From NCBI RefSeq assembly GCF_030412785.1, contig NZ_CP125295.1:4898001-4962000 (forward strand): a DNA stretch of 64,000 nucleotides. Reading direction: 5' to 3'. Below, in pieces: positions 27,690 through 36,284 of this stretch. Under the pieces are notes generated by a model. The model was given only the letters and a program-made list of their open reading frames with translations, made no database searches and was not told the DNA's origin. Source of the stretch: Paraburkholderia sabiae. Lineage in GTDB: Bacteria > Pseudomonadota > Gammaproteobacteria > Burkholderiales > Burkholderiaceae. The position numbers and the translations under genes were made by a program. How positions within the stretch are numbered: position 1 is the first letter of the stretch; each line of letters begins with the position of its first letter.

Positions 27690-28268
27690 CTACTTCTTCT
27701 CCGGCTCCGGATTCCCTTGCGGCGCAGGCTGCGTGAATGGGAACGAGCTGAACATGGTCTTCGCCTGGTTCTGCATCTGCTCCTGCATCTGCACGAACAT
27801 GTTCTTCGACTGCTCGATATAGCTCGTCATCATCCCCTGCATCATCGGGGCCTGCATGTTCATGAATTGCGACCAGACTTCCGGATTCATCGTCTTGCCT
27901 TCGTACAGGCCCTTCGACTGATCCGCGAGCTTGTTCTGGATGTCGATGAACGCCTGGATGTTCTTTTCCAGGTACGTGCCCATCATGCCCTGCATCGCGT
28001 GTCCGTAGAAACGGATGATCTGTGACAGCATCAGCGACGAGAACATCGGCAGGCCGCCGCTCTCCTCTTCGAGAATGATCTGCAACAGGATGCTGCGCGT
28101 CAGGTCTTCGTTGCTCTTGGCATCGATGACCTTGAAATCCTCCTGATCCAGCACGAGCTGCTTCACATCGGTCAACGTGATGTAAGTGCTGGTCTCTGTA
28201 TCGTACAGTCGACGGTTCGGATATTTCTTAATGAGTCGTTCGGCTGTTTTCTTTGTAGTAGTGGTCAT
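27690..28268 (-). CDS. phaR: Polyhydroxyalkanoate synthesis repressor PhaR
   Basis: A 192-residue DNA- and PHB-binding repressor. The N-terminal PHB/PHA accumulation regulator domain (residues about 10-70) has RLIKKYPNRRLYDTETSTYITL, the family hallmark; two copies of the PHB_acc repeat follow (FSSLMLSQIIRFYG and MQGMM-rich helices, about 75-160), ending in a Gln/Pro tail. It represses phasin and its own gene and leaves DNA when it binds nascent granules. Start and length match the family. It follows phaB by 148 bases at the end of the phaC-A-B-R series. Confidence 0.96.
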   Translation of the reverse strand: MTTTTKKTAERLIKKYPNRRLYDTETSTYITLTDVKQLVLDQEDFKVIDAKSNEDLTRSILLQIILEEESGGLPMFSSLMLSQIIRFYGHAMQGMMGTYLEKNIQAFIDIQNKLADQSKGLYEGKTMNPEVWSQFMNMQAPMMQGMMTSYIEQSKNMFVQMQEQMQNQAKTMFSSFPFTQPAPQGNPEPEKK

Positions 28269-28416
28269 GTAACGCCTTTGAGCGCGAATGAAGCGCAGAA
28301 ACGGCGTCCTGCCGCACGCACAGCTTGTCGCCGCGCGTACCAGACGCCGCCAGAAACATCTGAACCATGCAACGTCCTGCTCTGTTCGTGCTGCGACAAA
28401 ACAGGACGCTCACGGA

Positions 28417-29157
28417 TCAGCCCATATGCAGGCCGCCGTTCAGGGAGAAGTCGGCCCCCGTCGAGAAGCCCGACTCGTCCGACGCCAGCCATGCAACGAT
28501 CGACCCGATTTCATCCGGCGTGCCGAGACGGCGTACCGGAATCGTCGCGACGATCTTTTCCAGCACGTCGGCGCGGATCGATTTCACCATGTCCGTGCCG
28601 ATGTAGCCCGGCGAAACGGTGTTGACCGTCACGCCCTTGGTGGCCACTTCCTGCGCGAGCGCCATCGTGAAACCGTGAATCCCCGCCTTCGCGGTCGAGT
28701 AGTTCGTTTGACCGAACTGACCTTTCTGGCCATTCACCGACGAAATGTTGATCACGCGGCCCCAGCCACGCTCGACCATGCCGTCGATGACCTGCTTCGT
28801 GACGTTGAAGAGGCTGGTCAGGTTCGTGTCGATCACGGCCGTCCAGTCTTCATGCGTCATCTTGCGGAACACGACGTCGCGCGTGATGCCCGCATTGTTC
28901 ACCAGCACGTCGACTTCGCCGCATTCCGCTTTCACCTTGTCGAATGCGTTCTTGGTCGATTCCCAGTCGCCCACGTTGCCTTCCGAAGCAACGAAGTCGA
29001 AGCCCAGAGCTTTCTGATCTTCGAGCCACTTCACGCGGCGCGGCGAGTTCGGGCCGCAACCCGCGATCACCTTGAAGCCATCCTTGTACAGACGCTGGCA
29101 AATGCTCGTGCCGATGCCACCCATGCCGCCCGTTACGTACGCAATTCGTTGTGACAT
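28417..29157 (-). CDS. phaB: Acetoacetyl-CoA reductase
   Basis: A 246-residue short-chain dehydrogenase that makes (R)-3-hydroxybutyryl-CoA from acetoacetyl-CoA with NADPH. It has the cofactor loop TGGMGGIG, NNAG at 87-90, and the catalytic Ser140, Tyr153 and Lys157 (NYSTAKAG). The N-terminus MSQRIAYVTGGMGGIGTSIC matches Cupriavidus PhaB closely. The ATG at 29157 lies three codons inside a longer frame and is the family start. It is the third gene in the phaC-A-B-R order. Confidence 0.96.
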   Translation of the reverse strand: MSQRIAYVTGGMGGIGTSICQRLYKDGFKVIAGCGPNSPRRVKWLEDQKALGFDFVASEGNVGDWESTKNAFDKVKAECGEVDVLVNNAGITRDVVFRKMTHEDWTAVIDTNLTSLFNVTKQVIDGMVERGWGRVINISSVNGQKGQFGQTNYSTAKAGIHGFTMALAQEVATKGVTVNTVSPGYIGTDMVKSIRADVLEKIVATIPVRRLGTPDEIGSIVAWLASDESGFSTGADFSLNGGLHMG

Positions 29158-29328
29158 AAAACACACTCCATTATCGTTTTACGAGACGCCAGCCGCCTCG
29201 TGCTTCGCCTTCCAATGTCCGGCGCACCCGCTCACTCGCGCTGCGTGCACCGGACCGCGCCACGCCGCCGGCCGCTCTTCAGCGGACACCGGCGCGTGCC
29301 GGCCTCCTCGTGAAACGTCCGCTTCTGC

Positions 29329-30510
29329 TTACGGACGCTCGAGCGCGAGCGCCACGCCCATGCCGCCGCCGATACACAGCGACGCCAGGCCGCGCTTCGC
29401 GTCGCGCTTCTGCATTTCGTGCAGCAGCGTGACGAGAATCCGGCAGCCGGATGCGCCGATCGGGTGACCGATCGCAATCGCGCCGCCGTTCACGTTGATC
29501 TTCGACGTGTCCCAGCCCATCTGCTTGTGCACAGCCAGCGCCTGCGCCGCGAAGGCCTCGTTGATTTCCATCAGGTCGAGATCGTTCACGCTCCAGCCCG
29601 CGCGCTCCAGACAGCGGCGCGAGGCCGGCACCGGGCCCATGCCCATCACCTTCGGATCGACGCCCGCGTTCGCGTACGCCTTGATGCGCGCGAGCGGCGT
29701 GAGACCCAGCGCCTCGGCCTTCTTCGCCGACATCACGACGACAGCCGCCGCGCCGTCGTTGAGGCCCGATGCGTTCGCCGCCGTCACCGTGCCTTCCTTC
29801 GAGAACGCCGGCTTCAGGCCCGCGAGCGATTCGGCCGTCACGCCGTGACGCACGAACTCGTCCGTCGCGAACGACAGCGGATCACCCTTCTTCTGCGGGA
29901 TCTGGATCGGCACGATCTCATCATTGAAACGGCCGGACTTCTGTGCGGCTTCCGCCTTATTTTGCGAAAGCGCGGCAAACGCGTCCTGATCTTCGCGCGT
30001 GATGCCGTATTCCTTCGCGACGTTTTCGGCCGTCACGCCCATGTGGTACTGGTTGTACACGTCCCACAGGCCGTCGACGATCATCGTGTCGATCAGCTTG
30101 GCGTCGCCCATGCGGAAACCGTCGCGCGAGCCCGGCAGCACGTGCGGCGCCGCGCTCATGTTTTCCTGGCCGCCCGCGATGACGATGTCCGCGTCGCCCG
30201 CGATGATCGCGTTGGCCGCCAGCATCACGGCCTTCAGGCCCGAGCCGCACACCTTGTTGATGGTCATGCCGGGCACGGCCATCGGCAGACCAGCCTTGAT
30301 CAGCGACTGGCGAGCCGGGTTCTGACCCGAGCCCGCGGCCAGCACCTGGCCCATGATGACTTCGCTCACCTGCTCGGGCTTCACGCCCGAACGCTCCAGC
30401 ACGGCGCGGATCACCGTGGCGCCCAGTTCCGGCGCCGCAATCTTCGCCAGCGACCCACCGAATTTGCCGACAGCCGTACGGGCCGCCGATACGATCACTA
30501 CGTCAGTCAT
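29329..30510 (-). CDS. phaA: Acetyl-CoA acetyltransferase (beta-ketothiolase)
   Basis: A 393-residue biosynthetic thiolase that joins two acetyl-CoA to acetoacetyl-CoA. It has [11 protein letters not shown] with acyl-accepting Cys88, the His in [10 protein letters not shown], and the deprotonating Cys in [10 protein letters not shown]. The start [20 protein letters not shown] is the usual PhaA N-terminus; a 12-residue extension to 30546 is not. It lies between phaC and phaB on the same strand with gaps of 189 and 171 bases. Confidence 0.96.
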   Translation of the reverse strand: MTDVVIVSAARTAVGKFGGSLAKIAAPELGATVIRAVLERSGVKPEQVSEVIMGQVLAAGSGQNPARQSLIKAGLPMAVPGMTINKVCGSGLKAVMLAANAIIAGDADIVIAGGQENMSAAPHVLPGSRDGFRMGDAKLIDTMIVDGLWDVYNQYHMGVTAENVAKEYGITREDQDAFAALSQNKAEAAQKSGRFNDEIVPIQIPQKKGDPLSFATDEFVRHGVTAESLAGLKPAFSKEGTVTAANASGLNDGAAAVVVMSAKKAEALGLTPLARIKAYANAGVDPKVMGMGPVPASRRCLERAGWSVNDLDLMEINEAFAAQALAVHKQMGWDTSKINVNGGAIAIGHPIGASGCRILVTLLHEMQKRDAKRGLASLCIGGGMGVALALERP

Positions 30511-30699
30511 TTGAGTTTCCTCCGGGGCTGCGGCGACATGCTCCACAGTAGCCCGTCAAGTTGTTAATCCGGTCAAGTCAGCGTTACTGCGATACAGCGT
30601 CTGTCTCACTCCACTTGTCGTCACTCGTTGTTCGTATGGCGGCGGTCGCTCATTGCGTTTCGGCGGCGACCGCTCGCGAATGCTTCGGTACCCGAACGA

Positions 30700-32688
30700 T
30701 TATTCGCGCTGCTGCACGTAGCGCCCAGGCGCGGGCTCGATCACGGGGAATTCGGCGGAACCGGCTTTCGCCGCCGGCTTCACCTTCTTGCCGCCGTACT
30801 GCTCGAGCCAGTTCGTCCACTCGGGCCACCAGCTGCCGGGCGTTTCCGTCGCACTTTCGAACCAGTCGTCGGGATTCCCGGGCAACGACTTGTCGTCGCC
30901 CGCCACCGACCAGTAACTGCGCTTTTTCTTCGCAGGCGGATTGATCACGCCGGCAATGTGGCCCGACGCGCCGAGCACGAACGTGCGCGGCCCCGACAGC
31001 AGCGGCACCGACGCATACGCCGATTCCCACGGCACGATGTGATCCTCGCGCGAACCGTAGATGAACGTCGGCACGTCGATGCGCGACAGATCCACCTTCT
31101 CGCCGCACGTAGTCAATGCGCCGGGTTCGCGCAGCTTGTTGTCGAGGTACGTGTTGCGCAGATACCAGACGTACATCGGACCGGGCAGGCTTGTCGAATC
31201 GCTGTTCCAGTACAGCAGATCGAACGGCATCGGCGTGCGGCCCTTCAGATAATTGTCGACGACGTAGTTCCACACGAGGTCGTTCGGACGCAGGAACGAG
31301 AACGTGTTGGCGAACTCGATGCCGCGCATCAGTCCGGGCGGCGTGCCGTTCTTGCCGCCGATGGTCTGTTCGCGCATCTGCACATGCGCTTCGTCGACGA
31401 AGATGTCGAGCACGCCCGTGTCGGCGAAGTCGAGCATCGCCGTGAGCAGCGTCATCGACGCGGCGGGATGCTCGCCGCGCGCCGCGGCCACGGACAGCGC
31501 CGTCGCCAGCAGCGTGCCGCCGATGCAGAAGCCGAACGTATTGATCTGCTCGCGGCCGCTGATCTGACGCGTCGTGTCGATGGCCTTCAGCACGCCGTCG
31601 GCGATGTAGTCGTCCCACGACTTGTGAGCGATCGACTGATCCGCGTTGCGCCACGAAATCAGATACACCTGATGGCCCGAGTCGAGCGCATGCGCGACGA
31701 GCGAGTTCTCGGGCTGCAGATCGAGGATGTAGTACTTGTTGATGCAAGGCGGCACGATCAGCAGCGGCCGCTCATGAACCGTCGCCGTGCGTGGCGTGTA
31801 CTGGATCAGCTGCATCAGCTCGTTCTCGAACACGACGGAGCCTTCCGTCATCGCGAGATTCTTGCCGACGCCGAAGCGCGATTCGTCCGTTTGCGAAATC
31901 TTGCCGCGCTGCATGTCGCTGAGCAGGTTCATCACGCCCTGCCGCAGACTTTCGCCATTGCTTTCGAGCAGCGTCTTCTGCGCTTCGGGATTCAGCGCGA
32001 AGAAGTTGCTCGGCGATGCGGCCGCCGTCCATTGCTGCACGGCGAAGCGGATGCGCTCGCGCGTTTTCTGGTCGGTGTCGATCGCGTCGACGAGTTCCTG
32101 CAGATAACGCGCGTTCAGCAGATACCACGCCGCCGTGTACGTGTAGATGGGCGTCGTCTTCCAAGCGTCGGAGCTGAAGCGCCGGTCCTTGAGTTCGATA
32201 CCCGATGCCGTGGCTTGCGCCGCCTGTTGCAGCAACTGCATCGCTTCACGCGAATAGTCGGACTGCAACTGCTGCAGACGATTCGGCGGAATCGATGCGC
32301 TCGGCATTTTCAAACCGGCGATCTGCTGTGTGAACTGTTGCGCGAACTGAGGACCGAATGCCTGGCCGAACAAGGCATTGAACGGCTGGCCGGCAGCCTG
32401 ACCGTTCGGTTGGCCTTGAGCCTGCGCAAACTGTTTGGCTATCTGTTCGAGGAAAGGGTTCGAAAACGGCCCCGAACCTGCCTGTGCCGCCGCCGCTTTC
32501 GCGAAGTCGGGCATGGAAGGAACGCTAAAAGGGTTGCCGTTCGCTGCGGCTTGCGCACCCAGCGAACGCCATGCGTTCATCCAGGCATCGAACCATTGTT
32601 GCACCCCTGCCGCATTCGCTTGCTGCTGCGTGCGGTCCGACGAGGTGTCCGTGCGAGAAGAAGTCGAGGAAGTGTGAGATGCAGCCAT
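30700..32688 (-). CDS. phaC: Class I poly(3-hydroxyalkanoate) synthase
   Basis: A 662-residue PHA synthase that polymerises (R)-3-hydroxyacyl-CoA at the granule surface. The catalytic triad is visible: Cys388 in the lipase-box-like GFCIGGT, Asp549 in SREDH, His577 in GASGHIAG. Their spacing (161 and 28 residues) equals that of the Cupriavidus enzyme (Cys319, Asp480, His508), so this protein carries about 69 extra N-terminal residues, mostly Ser/Thr/Gln/Ala-rich and likely disordered. The start at 32688 (MAASHTSS) is chosen because a promoter candidate lies just upstream, within a longer frame that reaches 32814. It is the first gene of the pha series. Confidence 0.96.
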   Translation of the reverse strand: MAASHTSSTSSRTDTSSDRTQQQANAAGVQQWFDAWMNAWRSLGAQAAANGNPFSVPSMPDFAKAAAAQAGSGPFSNPFLEQIAKQFAQAQGQPNGQAAGQPFNALFGQAFGPQFAQQFTQQIAGLKMPSASIPPNRLQQLQSDYSREAMQLLQQAAQATASGIELKDRRFSSDAWKTTPIYTYTAAWYLLNARYLQELVDAIDTDQKTRERIRFAVQQWTAAASPSNFFALNPEAQKTLLESNGESLRQGVMNLLSDMQRGKISQTDESRFGVGKNLAMTEGSVVFENELMQLIQYTPRTATVHERPLLIVPPCINKYYILDLQPENSLVAHALDSGHQVYLISWRNADQSIAHKSWDDYIADGVLKAIDTTRQISGREQINTFGFCIGGTLLATALSVAAARGEHPAASMTLLTAMLDFADTGVLDIFVDEAHVQMREQTIGGKNGTPPGLMRGIEFANTFSFLRPNDLVWNYVVDNYLKGRTPMPFDLLYWNSDSTSLPGPMYVWYLRNTYLDNKLREPGALTTCGEKVDLSRIDVPTFIYGSREDHIVPWESAYASVPLLSGPRTFVLGASGHIAGVINPPAKKKRSYWSVAGDDKSLPGNPDDWFESATETPGSWWPEWTNWLEQYGGKKVKPAAKAGSAEFPVIEPAPGRYVQQRE

Positions 32689-32794
32689 GCCTGCTTTTGA
32701 CCGAAATGTCCTCGCGGACGGGTTGAGAGGCAGGTACTCGCGCGGGAACAGCGACTGCATCGCGACCGCGTTACGTCCTTGCCCAGTGGAGAAC

Positions 32795-32824
32795 ATTCTT
32801 GCGCCCCATCGCAAGGCATGTCAA
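32795..32824 (-). promoter_or_regulatory. Candidate sigma-70 promoter of phaC
   Basis: On the minus strand a perfect TTGACA (32824-32819), an 18-base spacer and AAGAAT (32800-32795). From memory this mirrors the Cupriavidus phaC promoter, TTGACA with an 18-base spacer and AACAAT. Transcription would start near 32788, about 100 bases before phaC, which rules out the longer frame starting at 32814. Confidence 0.55.
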
Positions 32825-32932
32825 TGCTTGCTCCCGATTTTGCCGCAGTGCGATATTTTTTTCATTATCGTTTTCCCGATGTATTTCAACACTATCCGAC
32901 TTCTGCAGAACGATCGTGCTGTGCAATGCAAA

Positions 32933-32956
32933 ACGAGCCCGTCTGGGCGGGCTCGT
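32933..32956 (-). terminator. Terminator of the rluD-pgeF operon
   Basis: A perfect 9-bp stem ACGAGCCCG / CGGGCTCGT with a six-base loop. On the minus strand it is followed by TTTGCATTG, a short T tract. Confidence 0.6.
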
Positions 32957-32980
32957 CTGACATGTCAGTCATGCGCGGAA

Positions 32981-33037
32981 CGCTTATGCACTGCGCAACC
33001 GCGTAGGTCTTCTTAGGTTCGCGCAGTGCAGCATAAG
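32981..33037. repeat. Imperfect long inverted repeat downstream of pgeF
   Basis: CTTATGCACTGCGC (about 32982-32995) faces GCGCAGTGCAGCATAAG (about 33020-33036), which pairs apart from a three-base bulge. The 24-base loop contains CCTAAGAAGACCTACGCGG on the minus strand. It could be a 3'-end structure or a small RNA. Confidence 0.5.
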
Positions 33038-33123
33038 ATCGCATGCGAGATAGTTTCGCATCGACTCGCGTGCACCAAAATTGTCTTTGCGCAGCGGGAC
33101 TTAGGTGGTCTTGTATCGACCGA

Positions 33124-33963
33124 TCAATGGTCCGCGAGCCAGATCAATGCGGCCATTCGCCCCGTCTCGCGATCGCGTCGATATGAGTAAAAACGCTCGC
33201 GTTCGGTGACCGTGCAGTGATCGCCACCGACCACGTTCGTGATACCGATCTGAGCCAGGCGAAATCGTGCGAGTTGCGGGAGATCCGCGAGGTACTTGCC
33301 CGCATTGGTCGGATGTGTGACGAATGCGCCGGCGACTTCGTCACGTTGTGCGCCGCCGACACTCTTCATGAAGGCGTCACGCACGTCTGGTCCAACCTCG
33401 AAAGTCTGCGGACCGATGCAGGGACCGAGATACGCATGCAGCGCTGACATGTCAGTGCCCGCGAGCGACGCGACCCGCTGCGCCGTATTCTCGACGACAC
33501 CCGACGCGAGACCGCGCCACCCCGCATGCGCGGCGCCCACTGCCCGGCCTTGCGGATCGCACAGCAACACGGGCATGCAGTCGGCAATCATCACGACGCA
33601 TACCGTGCCCGTCCGGTCGGTCACGCTGGCGTCGGCTTCCGTGGTCGGTTCACCGCGCTTTGCCGCGGCCAGCACGTCGTCGGCGTTCACGACGGTCGCG
33701 CCGTGAACCTGCGACAGCCACGCCGCTTCGTCGCGTCCCGTCAGCTTCATCAGACGCGCGCGATTCGCTTCGACGTGCGCGAGATCATCGCCCGATTTCC
33801 TGCCGAGATTCAGCCCGCCCGTCCCGTCGACACCGTCGCGCCATGTGCCGAACGGCGGCAGGCTCACGCCGCCGTTGCGCGTCGTGACGAGCGCCTGCAC
33901 GCGCGGCGACACGGACCATTCGGGGCGCAGCACATCGTTGAAGGTCAGCTCAGGTAAGGTCAT
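33124..33963 (-). CDS. pgeF: Peptidoglycan editing factor / purine nucleoside phosphorylase (YfiH family)
   Basis: A 279-residue multicopper-oxidase-like (laccase domain) protein. Metal ligands typical of the family are visible in [18 protein letters not shown] and [10 protein letters not shown], plus [14 protein letters not shown]. In E. coli it is described as a peptidoglycan-editing factor that removes misincorporated serine; other members act on purine nucleosides. The start overlaps the rluD stop by four bases, so it is translated with rluD, a gene order conserved in many proteobacteria. Confidence 0.92.
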   Translation of the reverse strand: MTLPELTFNDVLRPEWSVSPRVQALVTTRNGGVSLPPFGTWRDGVDGTGGLNLGRKSGDDLAHVEANRARLMKLTGRDEAAWLSQVHGATVVNADDVLAAAKRGEPTTEADASVTDRTGTVCVVMIADCMPVLLCDPQGRAVGAAHAGWRGLASGVVENTAQRVASLAGTDMSALHAYLGPCIGPQTFEVGPDVRDAFMKSVGGAQRDEVAGAFVTHPTNAGKYLADLPQLARFRLAQIGITNVVGGDHCTVTERERFYSYRRDRETGRMAALIWLADH

Positions 33964-35282
33964 GCGCGATGGTCCTTGTCGTCTGCATTTTCATCGGCGT
34001 CGTCGTCGAGATCGCCTTCGTCGTCGTAGTCGCCTTCGATGACGACGACGCCGTCGTGCGCGTCTTCGTAATCGTCGTAGTCGTCCTCGTACTCGTCTTC
34101 GCGCTCGCGGCCGAGGCCCAATGCTTCGGACAATTCAGCGATATCGTCCGGCGGGTCGGCGCGCCACTGCATCGTCCGGCCCGTCTTCGGATGGACCAGC
34201 GCGAGCCGCCACGCATGCAGCGCCTGCCGCGCGAAGCCGCCCGGCAGCGGCGCGACGGAACGCTTGCCGCGCGCGCGTCCATAAACGGGATCGCCCAGCA
34301 GCGGATGGCCGATATGCGCACAATGCACGCGGATCTGATGGGTTCGGCCCGTCTCCAGATCGCAGTGGATCGCGGACACGGGTTGCCGCTCCCACACGGT
34401 CGAATCGATGCGCCGGAAGTGCGTGCGCGCGGGCTTGCCCGACGCGCCCGTGACCACGGCCATGCGCGTGCGTTCGCGCGGATCGCGACCGATGGGCGCG
34501 TCGATCGTGCCGTCTTCCGGCATGTTGCCCCACACGAGCGCGAGGTAGCGGCGCTTCACGGTGCGCGCCTGCAGCTGGCGCACGAGATCGGTTTGAGCTT
34601 CGAGGGTACGCGCCACCACCATCAGCCCCGACGTCTCCTTGTCCAGCCGATGCACGATGCCAGCGCGTGGCAGGCCCGCGGCCGCGTCGCCATAGCGATG
34701 CAGCAGGCCGTTGAGCACCGTGCCGCTCCAGTTGCCCGCCGCGGGATGCACGACGAGCCCGGCCGGCTTGTTGATCACGACGAGCGCGTCGTCTTCGTAG
34801 ACGATATCGAGCGGCACGGGTTCCGGCGTGAACGCGAGCTGTTCGGGCAGCAGATCGGGCACGAGTTCGATCGACGCACCGAGCGGCACCGGCTGACGGA
34901 TTTTCGCGGGCTGGCCGTCGACGCGCACACGCTGCGCCTCGATCCAGCTTTGCAGCCGGCTGCGTGAAAACTCCGGAAAGACTTTGGCGAGCACCTTGTC
35001 GAGCCGCTCGCCGGCCAGTTCGGACGGCACCGTGACGACGCGCGGCGCTTCGTCCGCGCGCCCCGCCCGGCCTTGCGCAGCGGCGGATACGGGCTCGCCG
35101 GCGACTGCCTCGTCGACGAGATCGTCGTCGAGTGCATCGGCGCCCGGCGCGGCTGCGGGATCACCCGCAGATGCGTCGGCGCGGTCGGCGCTTGGGCTAT
35201 AATCTTTGTTGCTCTTCCGTGCGCCCTGGTCGGAGTGCTGAGCAGAATGACGGCTGGGACGCGGAGTATTGGAACGGGTCAT
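33960..35282 (-). CDS. rluD: 23S rRNA pseudouridine synthase RluD
   Basis: A 440-residue RluA-family enzyme that makes pseudouridines in helix 69 of 23S rRNA. It has an S4 domain (residues about 85-150: [20 protein letters not shown]), and the catalytic core with [17 protein letters not shown] containing the catalytic Asp, and GRTHQIRVH. The protein is about 110 residues longer than E. coli RluD. It has an Ala/Asp-rich N-terminal extension of roughly 80 residues and a C-terminal tail of about 55 residues that is nearly all Asp, Glu and Tyr. The functional domains are unaffected. It overlaps pgeF by four bases and is divergent from bamD. Confidence 0.93.
   Translation of the reverse strand: MTRSNTPRPSRHSAQHSDQGARKSNKDYSPSADRADASAGDPAAAPGADALDDDLVDEAVAGEPVSAAAQGRAGRADEAPRVVTVPSELAGERLDKVLAKVFPEFSRSRLQSWIEAQRVRVDGQPAKIRQPVPLGASIELVPDLLPEQLAFTPEPVPLDIVYEDDALVVINKPAGLVVHPAAGNWSGTVLNGLLHRYGDAAAGLPRAGIVHRLDKETSGLMVVARTLEAQTDLVRQLQARTVKRRYLALVWGNMPEDGTIDAPIGRDPRERTRMAVVTGASGKPARTHFRRIDSTVWERQPVSAIHCDLETGRTHQIRVHCAHIGHPLLGDPVYGRARGKRSVAPLPGGFARQALHAWRLALVHPKTGRTMQWRADPPDDIAELSEALGLGREREDEYEDDYDDYEDAHDGVVVIEGDYDDEGDLDDDADENADDKDHRA
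35198..35203 (+). promoter_or_regulatory. Candidate -10 box of bamD inside rluD
   Basis: A consensus TATAAT 119 bases before the bamD start, within the N-terminal coding part of divergent rluD. The -35 is weak. Confidence 0.45.
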
Positions 35283-35321
35283 CGAGACTGGGTCACCTGG
35301 ACGTAAAAGCTAGACTGGAAA

Positions 35322-36179
35322 ATGCGAGCCTTGAACATCATTACTCAAACTGTTCGAAAGACGGTGGCCCACAAGCTGGCCAGGAAAGCGGCCCTCTATG
35401 GCGCCTGCATGGCAGCCGTAACGCTGGTAGCGGCCTGTCATGGCCTGCCGGAAAAGACGGACGAAACGGCCACGTGGACCAACAATAAATTATATACGGA
35501 GGCGCAAGACGCCTTGAGCGGCGGGGACTTCGGCAAGTGCGCGAAATACTTCGAAGCGCTCGAAGGCCGCGACCCGTTCGGCCACTTCGCGCAGCAGGCG
35601 CAGATCAACGTCGCGTACTGCAACTGGAAGGACAGCGAAACCGATGCCGCCGACCAGGCCGTCAACCGCTTCATCCAGCTGCACCCGGATCACCCGGACA
35701 TCCCCTACGCGTACTACCTGAAGGGCATGATCCACTTCAACGACGACCTCGGTCTGTTCGGCCGCTTCTCGGGCCAGGACATGAGCGAGCGCGATCCGAA
35801 GTCGCTGCGCGAGTCGTATGACGCGTTCAAGGTCGTGGTCGACAAGTATCCGCAGAGCAAGTACGCGCCGGACGCTGCGCAGCGCATGCGCTACATCGTG
35901 AATGCGCTGGCGTCGCATGAAGTGCACGCGGCCGACTACTACTACCGTCGTGGCGCCTATGTGGCCGCGATCAACCGCGCGCAGCTCGCGATCAAGGAGT
36001 ACAAGAACGCGCCCGCGATCGAAGACGCGCTGCACATCATGATGCTGTCGTATCAGAAGCTCGATCAGCCGCAACTCGCCGACGACACCAAGCGCATCCT
36101 CGCCGGCACCTTCCCGGACAGCCCGTACATCACGGGTCATTCGCGTCCCGGCAAGGAAAAGTCGTGGTGGCAGTTCTGA
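35322..36179 (+). CDS. bamD: Outer-membrane assembly lipoprotein BamD
   Basis: A 285-residue TPR lipoprotein of the Bam complex, which inserts beta-barrel proteins into the outer membrane. It has a signal peptide with lipobox LVAAC (Cys near residue 39) and the five-TPR fold (LYTEAQDALSGGDFGKCAKYFEALEGRDPFG, VNRFIQLHPDHPDIPYAYYLKGM, AFKVVVDKYPQSKYAPDA). Length is slightly above E. coli BamD (245). It is divergent from rluD, the standard arrangement, and ends at a strong terminator. Confidence 0.96.
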   Translation: MRALNIITQTVRKTVAHKLARKAALYGACMAAVTLVAACHGLPEKTDETATWTNNKLYTEAQDALSGGDFGKCAKYFEALEGRDPFGHFAQQAQINVAYCNWKDSETDAADQAVNRFIQLHPDHPDIPYAYYLKGMIHFNDDLGLFGRFSGQDMSERDPKSLRESYDAFKVVVDKYPQSKYAPDAAQRMRYIVNALASHEVHAADYYYRRGAYVAAINRAQLAIKEYKNAPAIEDALHIMMLSYQKLDQPQLADDTKRILAGTFPDSPYITGHSRPGKEKSWWQF

Positions 36180-36206
36180 TCGTCTGATCGGCTTCCATCA
36201 AGCAAG

Positions 36207-36239
36207 AACGCCACGGTTGATGCCGTGGCGTTTTTGTTT
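36207..36239 (+). terminator. Rho-independent terminator after bamD
   Basis: A 10-bp stem AACGCCACGG / CCGTGGCGTT (36207-36216, 36223-36232) with loop TTGATG, followed by a T tract. It lies between convergent bamD and rlmD. Confidence 0.92.
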
Positions 36240-36284
36240 TGGGCGTCCGCTTCGCATTTAGCGGACGCTTTCAGCTTTGAGCGC

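Larger units (their letters stand above)
32689..33123. other. Structured intergenic region between pgeF and phaC
   Basis: 435 bases without a credible gene. It contains, right to left along the minus strand, an imperfect long inverted repeat (about 32981-33037), a terminator hairpin (32933-32956), an AT-rich stretch (32850-32900), TGC-rich sequence around TGCAATGCA (32922-32931) and the phaC promoter candidate. PhaR-type repressors bind TGC-rich sites, so this region could be where phaC is controlled. Confidence 0.5.
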
